From NCBI RefSeq assembly GCF_000272045.2, contig NZ_AJYZ02000037.1:1-64000 (forward strand): DNA of 64,000 nt, in the 5' to 3' direction. Both the position numbers and the translations under genes were made by a program. The notes beneath the pieces are model-generated. The model was not told the DNA's origin. It did not search any database and was given only the letters and a program-made list of their open reading frames with translations. The stretch comes from Vibrio crassostreae 9ZC13 (lineage in GTDB: Bacteria; Pseudomonadota; Gammaproteobacteria; Enterobacterales; Vibrionaceae). Shown here in pieces: positions 1 through 9,582 of this stretch. Each line of letters begins with the position of its first letter. Within the stretch, counting starts at the first letter, position 1.

Positions 1-254
1 AGTTGAGCGGCTAGTGGAGCCGATAGCGTCGCCTCACCCACAATCCCGCTGAGTAGGCCGATTACCGTGATACCGATTTGGATTGTAGAGAGGAAGCGGG
101 TTGGGTTTTCTTTGAGATCAAGAGCAACCTGAGCGGAGCGGTGTTTTTCGGCTAAGCGTTTCAGCCGACTATTTTTTGCTGCTACCAATGCAATCTCAGA
201 CATGGCAAACAGACCATTTAAAACAATTAACCCTACTAAAAGCAGAATTTTCAT
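1..254 (-). CDS. CNNM/CorC (hemolysin-family) membrane protein, N-terminal fragment
   Basis: The first 84 residues of a protein whose remainder lies beyond the left window edge. It opens MKILLLVGLIVLNGLFAMSE, a membrane segment, and continues with ALVAAKNSRLKRLAE and FLSTIQIGITVIGLLSGIVG. This is the signature start of the CNNM (DUF21) transmembrane domain found in CorC/HlyC/TlyC-type proteins, usually followed by CBS and CorC_HlyC domains. Such proteins are inner-membrane and are linked to magnesium or cobalt efflux; the hemolysin name is historical. Start chosen at the ATG ending at 254. Only the N-terminus is visible, so the exact subfamily is open. Confidence 0.85.
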   Translation of the reverse strand, partial: MKILLLVGLIVLNGLFAMSEIALVAAKNSRLKRLAEKHRSAQVALDLKENPTRFLSTIQIGITVIGLLSGIVGEATLSAPLAAQ

Positions 255-324
255 GTGGCTTGGATTTCCTAAATTTACCGGCCAACAATTAGCCGTAATC
301 CGGAGTATAAGCTGAGTGCCATTA

Positions 325-388
325 TTTTGAATATAAAAATTTTTGGATATAGAAAGTTTTGGATATAAAAACCTTGGATATAAAAAAC
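325..388. repeat. four tandem 16-17 bp direct repeats
   Basis: Four consecutive copies of a unit reading roughly TTTTGGATATAAAAA, at 325-340, 341-356, 357-373 and 374-388. They differ by one or two bases. They lie about 70-135 bp upstream of the start of the CNNM-family gene and next to the terminator of the following transporter gene. Function unknown; a regulatory or slippage-generated repeat are both possible. Confidence 0.7.
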
Positions 389-401
389 GGAAAAAATAGC
401 G

Positions 402-430
402 AAAAAAAGCCCGCACATTTCGGTGCGGGC
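402..430 (-). terminator. rho-independent terminator of the AbgT-family gene
   Basis: Perfect 8-bp stem GCCCGCAC (409-416) with GTGCGGGC (423-430) and a 6-nt loop. On the minus strand it is followed by a run of seven T. It sits 39 bp after the stop codon of the transporter gene. Confidence 0.9.
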
Positions 431-468
431 TTAGCAATGAATAAAGCTTAGTTTTGCTTAGTTCAATC

Positions 469-2031
469 TTACATTGTGTAAGTGTAAGGTGCTTGGATAC
501 CTAGTGGGATACCAAGAGCCCAGTAAGCTAGCAAGAAGATAGACCAACCGATTAACATCGCAATCGAGAATGGCATCATTAGAGAAGCTAGAGTACCGAT
601 ACCTGTCGACTTAACATAGCGCTGACAGTAAACAACAACCAGTGGGAAGAACACCATTAGTGGAGAGATGATGTTAGACACTGAGTCACCTACACGGTAA
701 GCCGCTTGAGATAGCTCAGGAGAGATACCCACAACCATTAGCATTGGAACTAGGATAGGACCAATCAGTGCCCACTTAGCTGAAGCAGAACCAACAAGAA
801 GGTTAACTGCAGCCGTTAGTAGAATCATACCAACAACCGTTGCTTCACCTGGAAGGTCCATCGCTTTCAAGCCTTCAGCACCGTAAAGTGCCAGCATAGT
901 ACCGATGTTTGATTGAGCGAATGCAGATAGGAACTGAGCACAGAAGAACGACATTACAATGTATGCGCCCATCGTTGCCATCGTCTCAGACATTGCTTTG
1001 ATAACATCATTACTATTCTTGAATGTACCCGCTACACGGCCGTAGACGATACCCGGAATAATAAACAGGATGAAGATCAGAGGAACGATAGACTTCATTA
1101 CTGGTGCTGAGAACGCCGTTAATTCGCCTTCAGGTGAACGAAGTGCTGAGTTTTCAGGCATTAGAGCCGCGATAAGCAGACCAATACCGGCAACCATTGC
1201 CCAACCAGCGAATTTGAATGCTTTAGATTCAATGGCTGTGAACGTACCTAGATCAGGTGCTTGTTCTGCATCTTCATCTACAGGCGTATTAGCAAGACGA
1301 GGCTCGATAATTTTCTCTGTAACGTACCAACCAATTGCCACAATTAGAATTGAAGACAAACCAGTAAAGAAGATGTTCGCTAGAGGGTTGATCACATATG
1401 CAGGGTCAAGAACGTTTGCCGCTGTTTGAGTGAAACCAGCTAGTAGCGGATCAATACCTGAAGGGATAAAGTTCGCTGAGAAACCACCTGATACACCAGC
1501 AAACGCTGCTGCAATACCCGCTAGAGGGTGACGACCCGCAGCGTGGAAGATGATACCGCCAAGAGGGATTACTAGAACGTAACCTGCATCAGCTGCTGTG
1601 TGAGACACGATAGCAACCAAGATTAGCATCGGCGTTAGTAGCTTAGCTGGCGTGAAGTTAAGCATCTTCTTAAGGCCAGTCGTAATGAAGCCTGAAGAGT
1701 CTGCAACGCCAACACCTAGCATAGCAACAAGTACGATGCCTAGAGGTGCGAAGCCTGTGAACGTGGTAACCATATTCGCTAGGAAGCTAGCAAGCGCTTC
1801 ACCAGTTAGTAGGTTGTTTACTTCAAGAGCAGCACCCGTTTGAGGGTTGATTAAGTCGAATGAAAGATTCGATAAAAGTGCAGATGCTACCCATACAATA
1901 ACTAGAGCCCAGAAGAACAGGATTGCTGGATCTGGAATTTTGTTGCCGGCGCGTTCAATGAAGTTTAGAAAGCGGTCCATACCACTGATCTTCTCAGTCG
2001 ATGGTGCTTTTTTTACGGCTTGGTTACTCAT
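469..2031 (-). CDS. AbgT-family transporter (p-aminobenzoyl-glutamate transporter type)
   Basis: A 520-residue inner-membrane protein with about a dozen hydrophobic segments. After a short cytoplasmic N-terminus it carries the AbgT-family start FLNFIERAGNKIPDPAILFF, then VSHTAADAGYVLVIPLGG and a late VGDSVSNIISPLMVFFPLVV segment. Characterised family members import p-aminobenzoyl-glutamate or export sulfonamides, driven by the proton or sodium gradient. The ATG at 2031 is preferred over an upstream in-frame start at 2085, because GGAG lies six bases before it and the extra 18 residues do not resemble the family. It has its own terminator and is monocistronic. The substrate cannot be told from sequence. 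Confidence 0.93.
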   Translation of the reverse strand: MSNQAVKKAPSTEKISGMDRFLNFIERAGNKIPDPAILFFWALVIVWVASALLSNLSFDLINPQTGAALEVNNLLTGEALASFLANMVTTFTGFAPLGIVLVAMLGVGVADSSGFITTGLKKMLNFTPAKLLTPMLILVAIVSHTAADAGYVLVIPLGGIIFHAAGRHPLAGIAAAFAGVSGGFSANFIPSGIDPLLAGFTQTAANVLDPAYVINPLANIFFTGLSSILIVAIGWYVTEKIIEPRLANTPVDEDAEQAPDLGTFTAIESKAFKFAGWAMVAGIGLLIAALMPENSALRSPEGELTAFSAPVMKSIVPLIFILFIIPGIVYGRVAGTFKNSNDVIKAMSETMATMGAYIVMSFFCAQFLSAFAQSNIGTMLALYGAEGLKAMDLPGEATVVGMILLTAAVNLLVGSASAKWALIGPILVPMLMVVGISPELSQAAYRVGDSVSNIISPLMVFFPLVVVYCQRYVKSTGIGTLASLMMPFSIAMLIGWSIFLLAYWALGIPLGIQAPYTYTM

Positions 2032-2329
2032 TGTAACTCCATATGTGATGTTGTTTTGTTTAGGCCTAATATAAGTTTTGACCACGGCCTATTGGTACAG
2101 CACATATTCTATTAAAGTCGTTGTTAAAAAGCACAAGATTCCACCTAATTTTCCATAAATGGAGACATATTTTGCAAAAATACCATACAACCACAACAAT
2201 ATAAAAACATAAAAAACACCATTCCATATACAGAGTTTTAACTAGCACGTAAACAATGTCCGAGGAGTGAAAATTATCAGTAAAAGGGGTAGCATGAGCC
2301 TTGGCATGCAGTAAACGTTTGCTTGAGGG

Positions 2330-2779
2330 TCAATCAAACTCACTGTATTTGGAGAGCATAGTTTCGAGGTAAATACTTTGTGCGTGGTTCATACGATCTT
2401 GCCATGCAATTGTGACAGTAATGCTTTTTAATGCGCTAGACAGAGCACCGTTTGCATTAGTCACTTCACAAGTCATGGCATAGGCAGACCCCGACAAACC
2501 GGATAAAGGATCTGAACTTGCTGTATTGAGACAATGACTCGCCTGGTTTAGTTCTGAAAAAGGAATTAAACCTACCGCCCCACTCGCATTAGACGCCCGA
2601 GTTCGATAATACTCCATCTGCCTTTCAGCAAAATGCAGCGCCTCTACGCTGTGGAGCGCAAAATCCGATTTTTGTTCAGCGTAGACCTGTAATTTAACCA
2701 GCCCTAGTGAGGCAACGCCAATCAACAGAAAAGAGATAAGAACCTCTATCAAGCTAAAACCTGAGTTCTTAGAAATCAT
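2330..2779 (-). CDS. pilV: type IV pilus minor pilin PilV
   Basis: 149 residues with a class III prepilin leader: a seven-residue basic leader ending in Gly, then FSLIEVLISFLLIG with Glu at mature position 5. PilD would cleave and methylate it. PilV-type proteins belong to the minor pilin complex that primes type IV pilus assembly and sits at the pilus tip. This is the last gene of the fimT-pilW-pilX-pilV operon and overlaps the end of pilX by 11 bp, so translational coupling is likely. The mature part carries Cys residues suited to a disulfide. The 298 bp between it and the next start (2031) hold only the promoter region of that transporter gene as far as I can see. Confidence 0.88.
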   Translation of the reverse strand: MISKNSGFSLIEVLISFLLIGVASLGLVKLQVYAEQKSDFALHSVEALHFAERQMEYYRTRASNASGAVGLIPFSELNQASHCLNTASSDPLSGLSGSAYAMTCEVTNANGALSSALKSITVTIAWQDRMNHAQSIYLETMLSKYSEFD

Positions 2780-4073
2780 TCCATGATCCTCGCTTCCACT
2801 TCGCTTTTAAAGGAGTGCTATGAGGGTTGTATTCACCGGTATAATCCAAATTGATTGAACCCTGAATTGTCGATAACCCACCAACGGAATCAAAGAACAT
2901 CCCTCCTTTAGGGAAAAAAGAAGCAAATCCAATATAAACCGAATTACTCTGTACTAAATCAGTAATAGGAATTGTATCTGGAACTTTAGCCCACAAACCA
3001 CTCAGTAGGTCGGTATCAGTATCGGGAGAGTTAGTGTTATCGAATACGGTCATATCATTTAGATGATAAAAAGCCCCGTCAAATACGCTCGCGTTACCAT
3101 TCGCAACGATGCCGTCCTGAATCACTAAAGAGCGAGGCGTAATAACCCCTGGGATAGGTTCAACTACATTAATCGCAGGTGAATAAACGACGCAATCACC
3201 TATAACCCATACCTTATTCTCCCCACTTGAAAAGGCATCATTAATGGCTTTGCTACACTTATTTCCTTCATATTCACCATCAACCAAGTCAATATGCTTA
3301 GGGGGGACAACTGTCCGATCAATAAGGTCTATAACATGATAATCAAGCTTAATTTGGTCAATGTTCTCTGACGTCTTTGGCACGCCAAAATAATTAGAGA
3401 ACGTATCGATATCCGGATCGAATTTGAAATCTGATTGAAAAGAGTTTGAAGGCAGCGCCCCAACGGAGTCGATGGTTGCATCATTGCTAATATTGGTGGT
3501 TTGTTGGCAAGACTCAAACGTAGAAAAAGGAGGTGACTCTGGAGTAATGGTCTTCAAACGTCCTCCTCCCTTTTGCTTATAGATAACACTATCTAAAAAT
3601 CGAACCGATACACACTCGTTAATACCATCAACAGCAGTAAGAGCAATATCAGGATTAATATCGATATTGTGATCAGAAATAAATTCTAAACTCGAATTGG
3701 TTTGCATTACTCCTAATCCCGAAGCGTCTACAAAACTAATCTCTTTGTTCAGCGATAAAGACTCAGAACTCGACACCAATATATTTGGCGTGAGTGCTTC
3801 TGATCCCAACGTAACGACTTTCGACTGCTGACAATAATCCATTAAATCATTGGGAATAGCTGTCAGATCATTTTCAGCGATGTAAGTGAAGCCACACTCC
3901 AAGCCTCCTTCCGATCGCCAGTGTTCTTGTCTGCCCTGCACTTCATTCTGTGCGACTTTAATTTGATGGAATACACTGCGATACGTGCCTAATGTCACCA
4001 CTAAAGCACCAATTAAAAGCACTGACGTAATCAATAACGTCACCACACCACGCTGCTTTTTAAATATCATCAT
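2769..4073 (-). CDS. pilX: PilX-like type IV pilus assembly protein, unusually long
   Basis: 434 residues. The N-terminus MMIFKKQRGVVTLLITSVLL is a PilX_N-type segment: basic residues, a Gly, then a hydrophobic helix without the usual Glu at +5. Genes between pilW and pilV normally encode PilX, a minor pilin-like protein of roughly 170-200 residues. This one is more than twice that, with a long polar, Asp/Ser-rich C-terminal region that I do not recognise. It overlaps pilW by four bases (ATGA) and pilV by 11 bp. The operon position supports a role in the pilus-priming complex; the extra domain could be an exposed tip or adhesin part, which is inference. Confidence 0.75.
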   Translation of the reverse strand: MMIFKKQRGVVTLLITSVLLIGALVVTLGTYRSVFHQIKVAQNEVQGRQEHWRSEGGLECGFTYIAENDLTAIPNDLMDYCQQSKVVTLGSEALTPNILVSSSESLSLNKEISFVDASGLGVMQTNSSLEFISDHNIDINPDIALTAVDGINECVSVRFLDSVIYKQKGGGRLKTITPESPPFSTFESCQQTTNISNDATIDSVGALPSNSFQSDFKFDPDIDTFSNYFGVPKTSENIDQIKLDYHVIDLIDRTVVPPKHIDLVDGEYEGNKCSKAINDAFSSGENKVWVIGDCVVYSPAINVVEPIPGVITPRSLVIQDGIVANGNASVFDGAFYHLNDMTVFDNTNSPDTDTDLLSGLWAKVPDTIPITDLVQSNSVYIGFASFFPKGGMFFDSVGGLSTIQGSINLDYTGEYNPHSTPLKAKWKRGSWNDF

Positions 4074-4702
4074 TGCCAGTTCCTCTGCTTAACGGAAACC
4101 GAAACAGATTTGGAAACACCTGCGGTTGGGATTGACGCTGTAATACTGATATCAGTGAGCGTGCTCTTGATAGAATTCTGCTCCAATACTTGGGAATTAA
4201 TGCTGAACTCATCAACATCAATGAGGTTGTCATCGAACAGTGAGTAACATCCAGTAACCTCATGAAATGTAGGAATTGCCTCCGATACAGTGGTGCCCTT
4301 CTCACATATTTGCAGTTTGGTTCCATTTTTTCTGTAAACGATATTTCGATGTTCTTTACTTGCGCTTGAGCCCTCTCGGAAGTAAACAAAACCAACCGCA
4401 ATAGCGCCACTCACTTGGATAGTATTACTCGCACCGGATAGCTTTATGGAATCGCCGTTTGAACCATCGTAGCCTGCTCGTTGGATATCCTCTTTCATCA
4501 CCTGCATGGTGCTGGTTAGATTTTGTAGCAGTAATAGCTCGATGCCTTTATCTTTGGCGATTCTCTGCCCCGTAATAAACACACTGCCAATAATAGAAAT
4601 CGCGAACACACCAATCACAGAGGCCACCATCAATTCAATCAGTGATGTTCCTCGTTGCTTGTTAGGCGCTGCCACTATCGGCTTAACACGCATAATAGCC
4701 AT
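4070..4702 (-). CDS. pilW: type IV pilus minor pilin PilW
   Basis: 210 residues. An 18-residue leader ending QRG is followed by TSLIELMVASVIGVFAISII, with Glu at mature position 5: a prepilin peptidase site and membrane helix. PilW-family proteins are large minor pilins needed for pilus assembly. A central C-x-x-G and later Cys suggest a disulfide-stabilised head. The start at 4702 lies inside the 3' end of fimT (20-bp overlap), with GAG eight bases upstream. An ATG three codons further in (4693) is an alternative. Confidence 0.87.
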   Translation of the reverse strand: MAIMRVKPIVAAPNKQRGTSLIELMVASVIGVFAISIIGSVFITGQRIAKDKGIELLLLQNLTSTMQVMKEDIQRAGYDGSNGDSIKLSGASNTIQVSGAIAVGFVYFREGSSASKEHRNIVYRKNGTKLQICEKGTTVSEAIPTFHEVTGCYSLFDDNLIDVDEFSINSQVLEQNSIKSTLTDISITASIPTAGVSKSVSVSVKQRNWQ

Positions 4703-5189
4703 ACTGGGCGCTCGACTCGCCGCATACCTTAATTCGTCCTGGCGGGCTAGATAGCTTGATCAAAAGTCGATCAGTGGAAGTACCATTAGGGAATAGATAA
4801 ATTGTCCCCCTGGAAGGCCTTCCTCTAACACTCTCAAAGCTGATTCTTGCGCCGGTGTAGTTATGGGAAAACGATAAATCTCGAAATGGTTTACCCGACA
4901 ACATCAGTAACGTTTCACCAGAAAGGTCTTCAGTAGGCTTTAACCTTACAGTCCACTCTCCGGTTGATTGCACCTCATTTTTATCCATAGAGAAATGTAC
5001 CCACAGATCTTGATTCCTTTTGACCGATTCAGACTTGGCCTGAATGAGAAAACCATTCAACTCTCCGGCGAGTCGCTGCATCTTGACGGTTTCAGTAACC
5101 GAACTAAAACTCGGGGCAGCCGCAGCTATCAGTATCGACAGCACCGATACCGTTACTAACAGCTCTAATAAAGTAAACCCGCGAGTCAT
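4683..5189 (-). CDS. fimT: FimT/GspH-family minor pilin
   Basis: 168 residues beginning MTRGFTLLELLVTVSVLSIL: a four-residue leader, cleavage after Gly, and Glu at mature position 5. It is followed by a GspH-like beta-rich domain with a late CGESSAQYGYYAC disulfide loop. FimT/FimU proteins are minor pilins; in naturally competent bacteria FimT can bind DNA at the pilus tip. First gene of a four-gene minor pilin operon. The ATG at 5189 (AGGA nine bases upstream) is preferred to the TTG at 5213, because it puts the cleavage site at the usual distance. A role in competence is inference. Confidence 0.87.
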   Translation of the reverse strand: MTRGFTLLELLVTVSVLSILIAAAAPSFSSVTETVKMQRLAGELNGFLIQAKSESVKRNQDLWVHFSMDKNEVQSTGEWTVRLKPTEDLSGETLLMLSGKPFRDLSFSHNYTGARISFESVRGRPSRGTIYLFPNGTSTDRLLIKLSSPPGRIKVCGESSAQYGYYAC

Positions 5190-5291
5190 TTCCCAAATTC
5201 CTATGTAACTCAATGCGCAACTGCATTTAATCTTGCAGCGATGCTACCACCGGAGAAGAATGTACTGGGTTATGAAAGGAAACTACTCGCG

Positions 5292-5723
5292 ATGATTCGA
5301 AAAAATATATGCAACAGCAACAACATAAGCATGAAAGGGATGACATTGATCGAATTATTGATCGCTGTCGCCATCGTGGGGATACTCGGCGCCATTGCGT
5401 ATCCAAGTTATACCAACCATGTTATCAAGGCACATCGAGTTACAGCGATGGCCGACTTAACCAAGATGCAACTGGAGATAGAAACTCTATACACAGGGAA
5501 CTATGCGTCGGCAGCGGAGAATATTATTTCAGGAGGGACATGCTTGTTTTGCGATACCGATACTAGCCGATACACGCTAGCGATCTCTGCGAGTAGCACC
5601 ACCTATTCAATTCAAGCGGAACCGCTTTCGCAGCAAGTAAATGATGAATGTTTTGACTCGAATACCGATAAGTTGGAATTGCACCACTCGGGCATTTCGG
5701 AGCCAGAAACGTGTTGGAAGTAA
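5292..5723 (+). CDS. pilE: PilE-type type IV pilin
   Basis: 143 residues from the ATG at 5292, whose only ribosome-binding candidate is AGGA 11 bases upstream. A leader ending KG precedes MTLIELLIAVAIVGILGAIA, and the head has YPSYTNHVIKAHRVTAMADL, typical of the PilE family of minor or major type IVa pilins. Paired Cys (CLFC, then Cys near the C-terminus) would form the D-region disulfide. Transcribed divergently from the fimT operon, so the two share a roughly 100-bp promoter region. A shorter leader from an internal ATG at 5331 is possible but has no ribosome-binding site. Confidence 0.85.
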   Translation: MIRKNICNSNNISMKGMTLIELLIAVAIVGILGAIAYPSYTNHVIKAHRVTAMADLTKMQLEIETLYTGNYASAAENIISGGTCLFCDTDTSRYTLAISASSTTYSIQAEPLSQQVNDECFDSNTDKLELHHSGISEPETCWK

Positions 5724-5811
5724 CAAGAGCAACCACCAAAGGGCTCTAGAATTTATCTGATAAATCTCGACTCTTTCTTCTCGAGCTTCTTTTTCCCTGA
5801 TCTACAGATAC

Positions 5812-5840
5812 AAAAAAGCCTGCTAAACGAGCAGGCTTTT
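5812..5840. terminator. bidirectional terminator between pilE and dnaJ
   Basis: Stem AAAAGCCTGCT (5814-5824) with AGCAGGCTTTT (5830-5840) and a 5-nt loop, A-rich on one side and T-rich on the other. It can therefore stop both pilE (plus) and dnaJ (minus), which converge here. Confidence 0.88.
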
Positions 5841-5909
5841 CCAACTTTATCAATAACTTAAATCATTAAAAACTCAAGGCATCAATAACCTAAGACATCA
5901 ATAAATTGA

Positions 5910-7058
5910 TTACTTAGTTAGGTCATCGAAGAAGTTTTTAACGCCGCTAAAGAAACCTTCAGACTTTGGCTTATGCTTGCTTGCCGCTTCACCACCACAG
6001 GTTTCTTCGAATTCACGCAGTAATTCTTTCTGGCGAGCGCTTAGCTTAACTGGAGTCTCAACCACTAGCTTAACGATTAGATCACCCACACCGCCACCAC
6101 GAACGCCTTTCACGCCCTTGCCACGCATACGGAACATACGGCCCGTTTGTGTCTCTTCTGGTACCTTAAGGTTTACACGACCATCCAGTGTTGGAACTTC
6201 AACTTCACCGCCTAGAGCAGCCATAGAGAAGCTTACTGGTACTTCGCAGTAAAGGTTGTTGCCGTCACGTTCGAAGATGTTGTGCTCTTTTACGTGTACT
6301 TGTACGTACAGATCGCCAGCTGGAGCGCCGTGCTCTCCCGCTTCGCCTTCGCCTGATAGACGAATACGATCGCCAGTATCAACACCAGCAGGGATCTTAA
6401 CGTTAAGTGTTTTCGTCTTCTGTTTGCGACCTTGACCATGACATGAGTTACATGGGTCTTTGATGATCTTGCCTTTACCGTTACAAGTAGGACAAGTCTG
6501 TTGAACCGCAAAGAAACCTTGGCGCATTTGTACCTGGCCGTGGCCATGACAAGTACCACACGTTTGTGCAGAAGAACCCGCTTTCGCGCCGCTGCCGTCA
6601 CAAGTATCACACTCTACAAGTGTTGGTACTTCGATTTCTTTAGAAACACCACGAACCGCTTCTTCTAGAGAAAGCTCCATGTTGTAACGTAAATCTGAAC
6701 CACGTTGTGCACGCGCTTGGCCACCACCACGACGACCGCCGCCGAAGATATCGCCAAATACATCACCGAAAATATCGCCGAAATCACCTTGACCACCGCC
6801 GCCGAAACCGCCGCCGCCGCCCATACCGCCTTGTTCAAAAGCGGCATGACCGTATTGGTCATAAGCTGCTTTCTTTTGTGGATCGGTCAGGATCTCGTAC
6901 GCTACTTTTACTTCTTTAAACTTCTCTGGCGCAGTATCGTCACCTTGGTTACGATCCGGGTGAAACTTCATCGCTAAGCGTTTGTACGCTTTTTTAATAT
7001 CGCGCTCTGATGCATCGCGGCTTACGCCTAATACTTCGTAAAAATCACGTTTTGACAT
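5910..7058 (-). CDS. dnaJ: chaperone DnaJ (Hsp40)
   Basis: 382 residues, full length. Residues 1-70 form the J domain with the HPD motif (MKFHPDRN) that stimulates DnaK ATPase. A Gly/Phe-rich linker follows to about residue 120, with long Gly runs. Then come the four zinc-finger repeats [24 protein letters not shown] and CNSCHGQG, and a C-terminal substrate-binding and dimerisation region. It delivers unfolded clients to DnaK in the cytosol. It lies 306 bp downstream of dnaK in the same direction and is probably served by the dnaK heat-shock promoter, with stem-loops in the gap modulating read-through. Confidence 0.98.
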   Translation of the reverse strand: MSKRDFYEVLGVSRDASERDIKKAYKRLAMKFHPDRNQGDDTAPEKFKEVKVAYEILTDPQKKAAYDQYGHAAFEQGGMGGGGGFGGGGQGDFGDIFGDVFGDIFGGGRRGGGQARAQRGSDLRYNMELSLEEAVRGVSKEIEVPTLVECDTCDGSGAKAGSSAQTCGTCHGHGQVQMRQGFFAVQQTCPTCNGKGKIIKDPCNSCHGQGRKQKTKTLNVKIPAGVDTGDRIRLSGEGEAGEHGAPAGDLYVQVHVKEHNIFERDGNNLYCEVPVSFSMAALGGEVEVPTLDGRVNLKVPEETQTGRMFRMRGKGVKGVRGGGVGDLIVKLVVETPVKLSARQKELLREFEETCGGEAASKHKPKSEGFFSGVKNFFDDLTK

Positions 7059-7364
7059 GTTCTAGGTCACCAAAATAATTGCTACTACCGAATGATCACT
7101 TCAGTAGTCTGTGTATCAATCTAGATAAAAGTTCTGTCGGCTGAAATACCGAATAAAGCTATTATCTAGATAGACAAGTCTAAATACAAATTTACGGGCG
7201 TGAGAGTTACCTCTGACGCCCGTATATTTAGAAATCGAAAAACGACTTTTTCTAAGCTAAAACACGTCAGTTCAAGGAGAAGGCACGGACTTTCTTAACC
7301 AACCAAAAGGTAAGTGTAAGTGAGTACCTTCGACGCAGAAATCACGTGTTATAGCGACGAAAAA
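7059..7364 (-). promoter_or_regulatory. dnaK-dnaJ intergenic region with nested inverted repeats
   Basis: 306 bp without a gene. It holds a strong hairpin at 7194-7223 (ACGGGCGT pairing with ACGCCCGT, extended by AGAG/CTCT across one mismatch) and 10-bp arms ATCTAGATAA / TTATCTAGAT at 7119-7128 and 7162-7171. The hairpin lacks a clear U-run, so partial attenuation or RNA processing between dnaK and dnaJ is more likely than full termination. Confidence 0.6.
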
Positions 7365-9278
7365 TTATTTTTTGTCGTCTTTAACTTCTTCAAACTCCGC
7401 GTCAACAACATCGTCGTCTTGCTTAGATTGTTCACCAGCGTCAGCACCTGCTTGTTCAGCTTGAGCTTTCTGTTGAGCAATTTCCATTAGCTTTTGAGCA
7501 GCTTGCATAAGTTCTTGAACTTTAGCGTCGATAGCTTCTTTGTCGTTACCAGACTTAACTTCTTCTAGTGCCGTGATAGCCGCTTCGATCTTCTCTTTCT
7601 CGTCAGCAGGTAGAGCTTCACCAGCTTCTTCTACTTGCTTCTTAGTGCCGTGGATCATTTGGTCAGCTTGGTTACGTGTAGTAACTAACTCTTCGAACTT
7701 TTTGTCCGCTTCTTTGTTAGCTTCTGCTTCTTGTACCATCGCTTCGATCTCTTCCTCAGACAAACCGCCTGATGCTTGGATAGTGATCTTTTGCTCTTTA
7801 CCTGTTGCTTTATCTTTAGCAGATACGTTCAGGATACCATCAGCATCTAGGTCGAATGTTACTTCGATTTGTGGCATGCCACGTGGTGCTGGTTGGATAC
7901 CTTCTAGGTTGAACTGACCAAGAGACTTGTTGTAAGTCGCTTGTTTACGCTCACCTTGAAGAACGTGAATAGTTACTGCGTTTTGGTTGTCTTCAGCTGT
8001 AGAGAACACTTGATCCGCTTTAGTAGGGATAGTTGTGTTTTTCTCGATAAGCTTAGTCATTACGCCACCCATCGTTTCGATACCGAAAGATAGAGGAGTA
8101 ACGTCTAGTAGTAGAACGTCTTTAACGTCACCAGCTAGTACACCACCTTGAACAGCAGCACCCATTGCAACAGCTTCGTCAGGGTTCACGTCTTTACGTG
8201 GCTCTTTACCGAAGAATTCAGTTACTTTAGCTTGAACCATAGGCATACGAGTCTGACCACCAACTAGGATAACGTCAGTGATTTCGCCTACAGATAGGTC
8301 AGCATCTGCTAGAGCTACTTTTAGTGGCTCAAGAGAACGTTGAACTAGGTCTTCAACTAGAGACTCAAGCTTCGCACGAGTCACTTTGATGTTCATGTGC
8401 TTAGGACCAGTCGCATCAGCAGTAACGTAAGGTAGGTTTACGTCAGTTTGAGTAGTAGAAGAAAGCTCGATTTTCGCTTTTTCTGCTGCTTCTTTAACAC
8501 GCTGCATTGCTAGTGGATCAGCTTTAAGGTCGATACCTTGCTCTTTCTTGAACTCATCTACTAGGTAGTTGATCATGCGGTTATCGAAATCTTCACCACC
8601 AAGGTGAGTGTCACCGTTAGTTGAAAGAACTTCGAAAGTCTTCTCGCCTTCTACTTCATCGATTTCGATGATAGAGATATCGAATGTACCACCACCAAGG
8701 TCGTATACAGCGATAGTGCGATCACCACCTTGCTTGTCTAGGCCGTAAGCTAGAGCAGCAGCAGTTGGTTCGTTGATGATACGTTTAACATCTAGACCAG
8801 CGATACGGCCAGCATCTTTCGTTGCTTGACGTTGAGCATCGTTGAAGTAAGCAGGAACAGTTACTACTGCGCCAGTTACTTCTTCGCCTAGGAAGTCTTC
8901 AGCTGTTTTCTTCATTTTCTTAAGAACTTCAGCAGATACTTGAGGAGCAGCCATTTTTTGGCCTTGCGCTTCAACCCATGCATCACCGTTGTCAGCCTTA
9001 ACAATGTTGAAAGGCATGATTTCGATATCGCGTTGAACTTCTTCATCTTCAAAACGACGACCGATTAGACGCTTGATAGCGAACAGTGTGTTTTGAGGGT
9101 TAGTAACAGCTTGACGTTTTGCAGGTTGACCAACTAGCGTTTCGCCTTCTGTGTATGCGATTACTGATGCTGTTGTGCGTTCGCCTTCAGCATTTTCAAT
9201 TACGCGTGGTTTGTCGCCGTCAAGAACAGCAACACAAGAGTTAGTAGTACCTAAATCAATACCAATGATTTTACCCAT
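7365..9278 (-). CDS. dnaK: chaperone DnaK (Hsp70)
   Basis: 637 residues, the standard bacterial length. The nucleotide-binding domain starts [17 protein letters not shown] and carries the phosphate-binding segment [12 protein letters not shown] and the adenosine motif [11 protein letters not shown]. The substrate-binding domain begins after the [11 protein letters not shown] linker region, and the helical lid ends in an acidic, Gln-rich tail finishing EEVKDDKK. It is the ATP-driven central chaperone and, with DnaJ and GrpE, also controls sigma32 levels. A clear sigma32 promoter lies about 130 bp upstream. Confidence 0.99.
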   Translation of the reverse strand: MGKIIGIDLGTTNSCVAVLDGDKPRVIENAEGERTTASVIAYTEGETLVGQPAKRQAVTNPQNTLFAIKRLIGRRFEDEEVQRDIEIMPFNIVKADNGDAWVEAQGQKMAAPQVSAEVLKKMKKTAEDFLGEEVTGAVVTVPAYFNDAQRQATKDAGRIAGLDVKRIINEPTAAALAYGLDKQGGDRTIAVYDLGGGTFDISIIEIDEVEGEKTFEVLSTNGDTHLGGEDFDNRMINYLVDEFKKEQGIDLKADPLAMQRVKEAAEKAKIELSSTTQTDVNLPYVTADATGPKHMNIKVTRAKLESLVEDLVQRSLEPLKVALADADLSVGEITDVILVGGQTRMPMVQAKVTEFFGKEPRKDVNPDEAVAMGAAVQGGVLAGDVKDVLLLDVTPLSFGIETMGGVMTKLIEKNTTIPTKADQVFSTAEDNQNAVTIHVLQGERKQATYNKSLGQFNLEGIQPAPRGMPQIEVTFDLDADGILNVSAKDKATGKEQKITIQASGGLSEEEIEAMVQEAEANKEADKKFEELVTTRNQADQMIHGTKKQVEEAGEALPADEKEKIEAAITALEEVKSGNDKEAIDAKVQELMQAAQKLMEIAQQKAQAEQAGADAGEQSKQDDDVVDAEFEEVKDDKK

Positions 9279-9319
9279 CAGGCCATCTCCGAAATATTTT
9301 CTATTAAGTTTTTGCTATA

Positions 9320-9333
9320 CCCACATATGTGGG
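9320..9333. repeat. 14-bp perfect palindrome in the dnaK leader
   Basis: CCCACATATGTGGG in the 5' untranslated region of dnaK, 42-55 bases before the start codon. It could form a small hairpin in the leader or be a protein site. Nothing else gene-like is visible in 9279-9649 apart from the dnaK promoter and the alginate lyase terminator. Confidence 0.5.
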
Positions 9334-9405
9334 GGTGGTAATCAGGGAATCAACCCTAATACACAAAATTAAAGTGCAAATGTAATTTGCTTTCGTATGC
9401 ACCAT

Positions 9406-9433
9406 AGATAAGGGCTGCAAACTGGTTTTCAAG
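9406..9433 (-). promoter_or_regulatory. sigma32 heat-shock promoter of dnaK
   Basis: On the minus strand CTTGAA (9428-9433, inside CCCTTGAAA) is followed after 13 bases by CCCTTATCT (9406-9414). This fits the sigma32 consensus CTTGAA / CCCCATnT in sequence and spacing. It lies about 130 bp upstream of dnaK with no intervening gene. Confidence 0.88.
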
Positions 9434-9582
9434 GGAAAAAGTAAAAAAAATCTGATTTTTTCCCTATCTTTCTGCTTAAGAAGAAAAAGTAGCTCATCCC
9501 TTACGGTTTAAGGCGCCAAAGTTGACACATTCATGCGTTCACCTTCAGCAATAAAATAGTCGCCCTATTCTATTTCACATAA

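Noticed and set aside
2066-2248. Possible 60-residue gene between pilV and the AbgT-family gene
   Set aside because: It overlaps the promoter region of the transporter and looks like translated AT-rich non-coding DNA.
7540-7917. Long open frame antisense to dnaK (and similar frames opposite guaA, guaB, ureC and dnaJ)
   Set aside because: They mirror the codon bias of the real gene on the other strand and show no family features or start signals.
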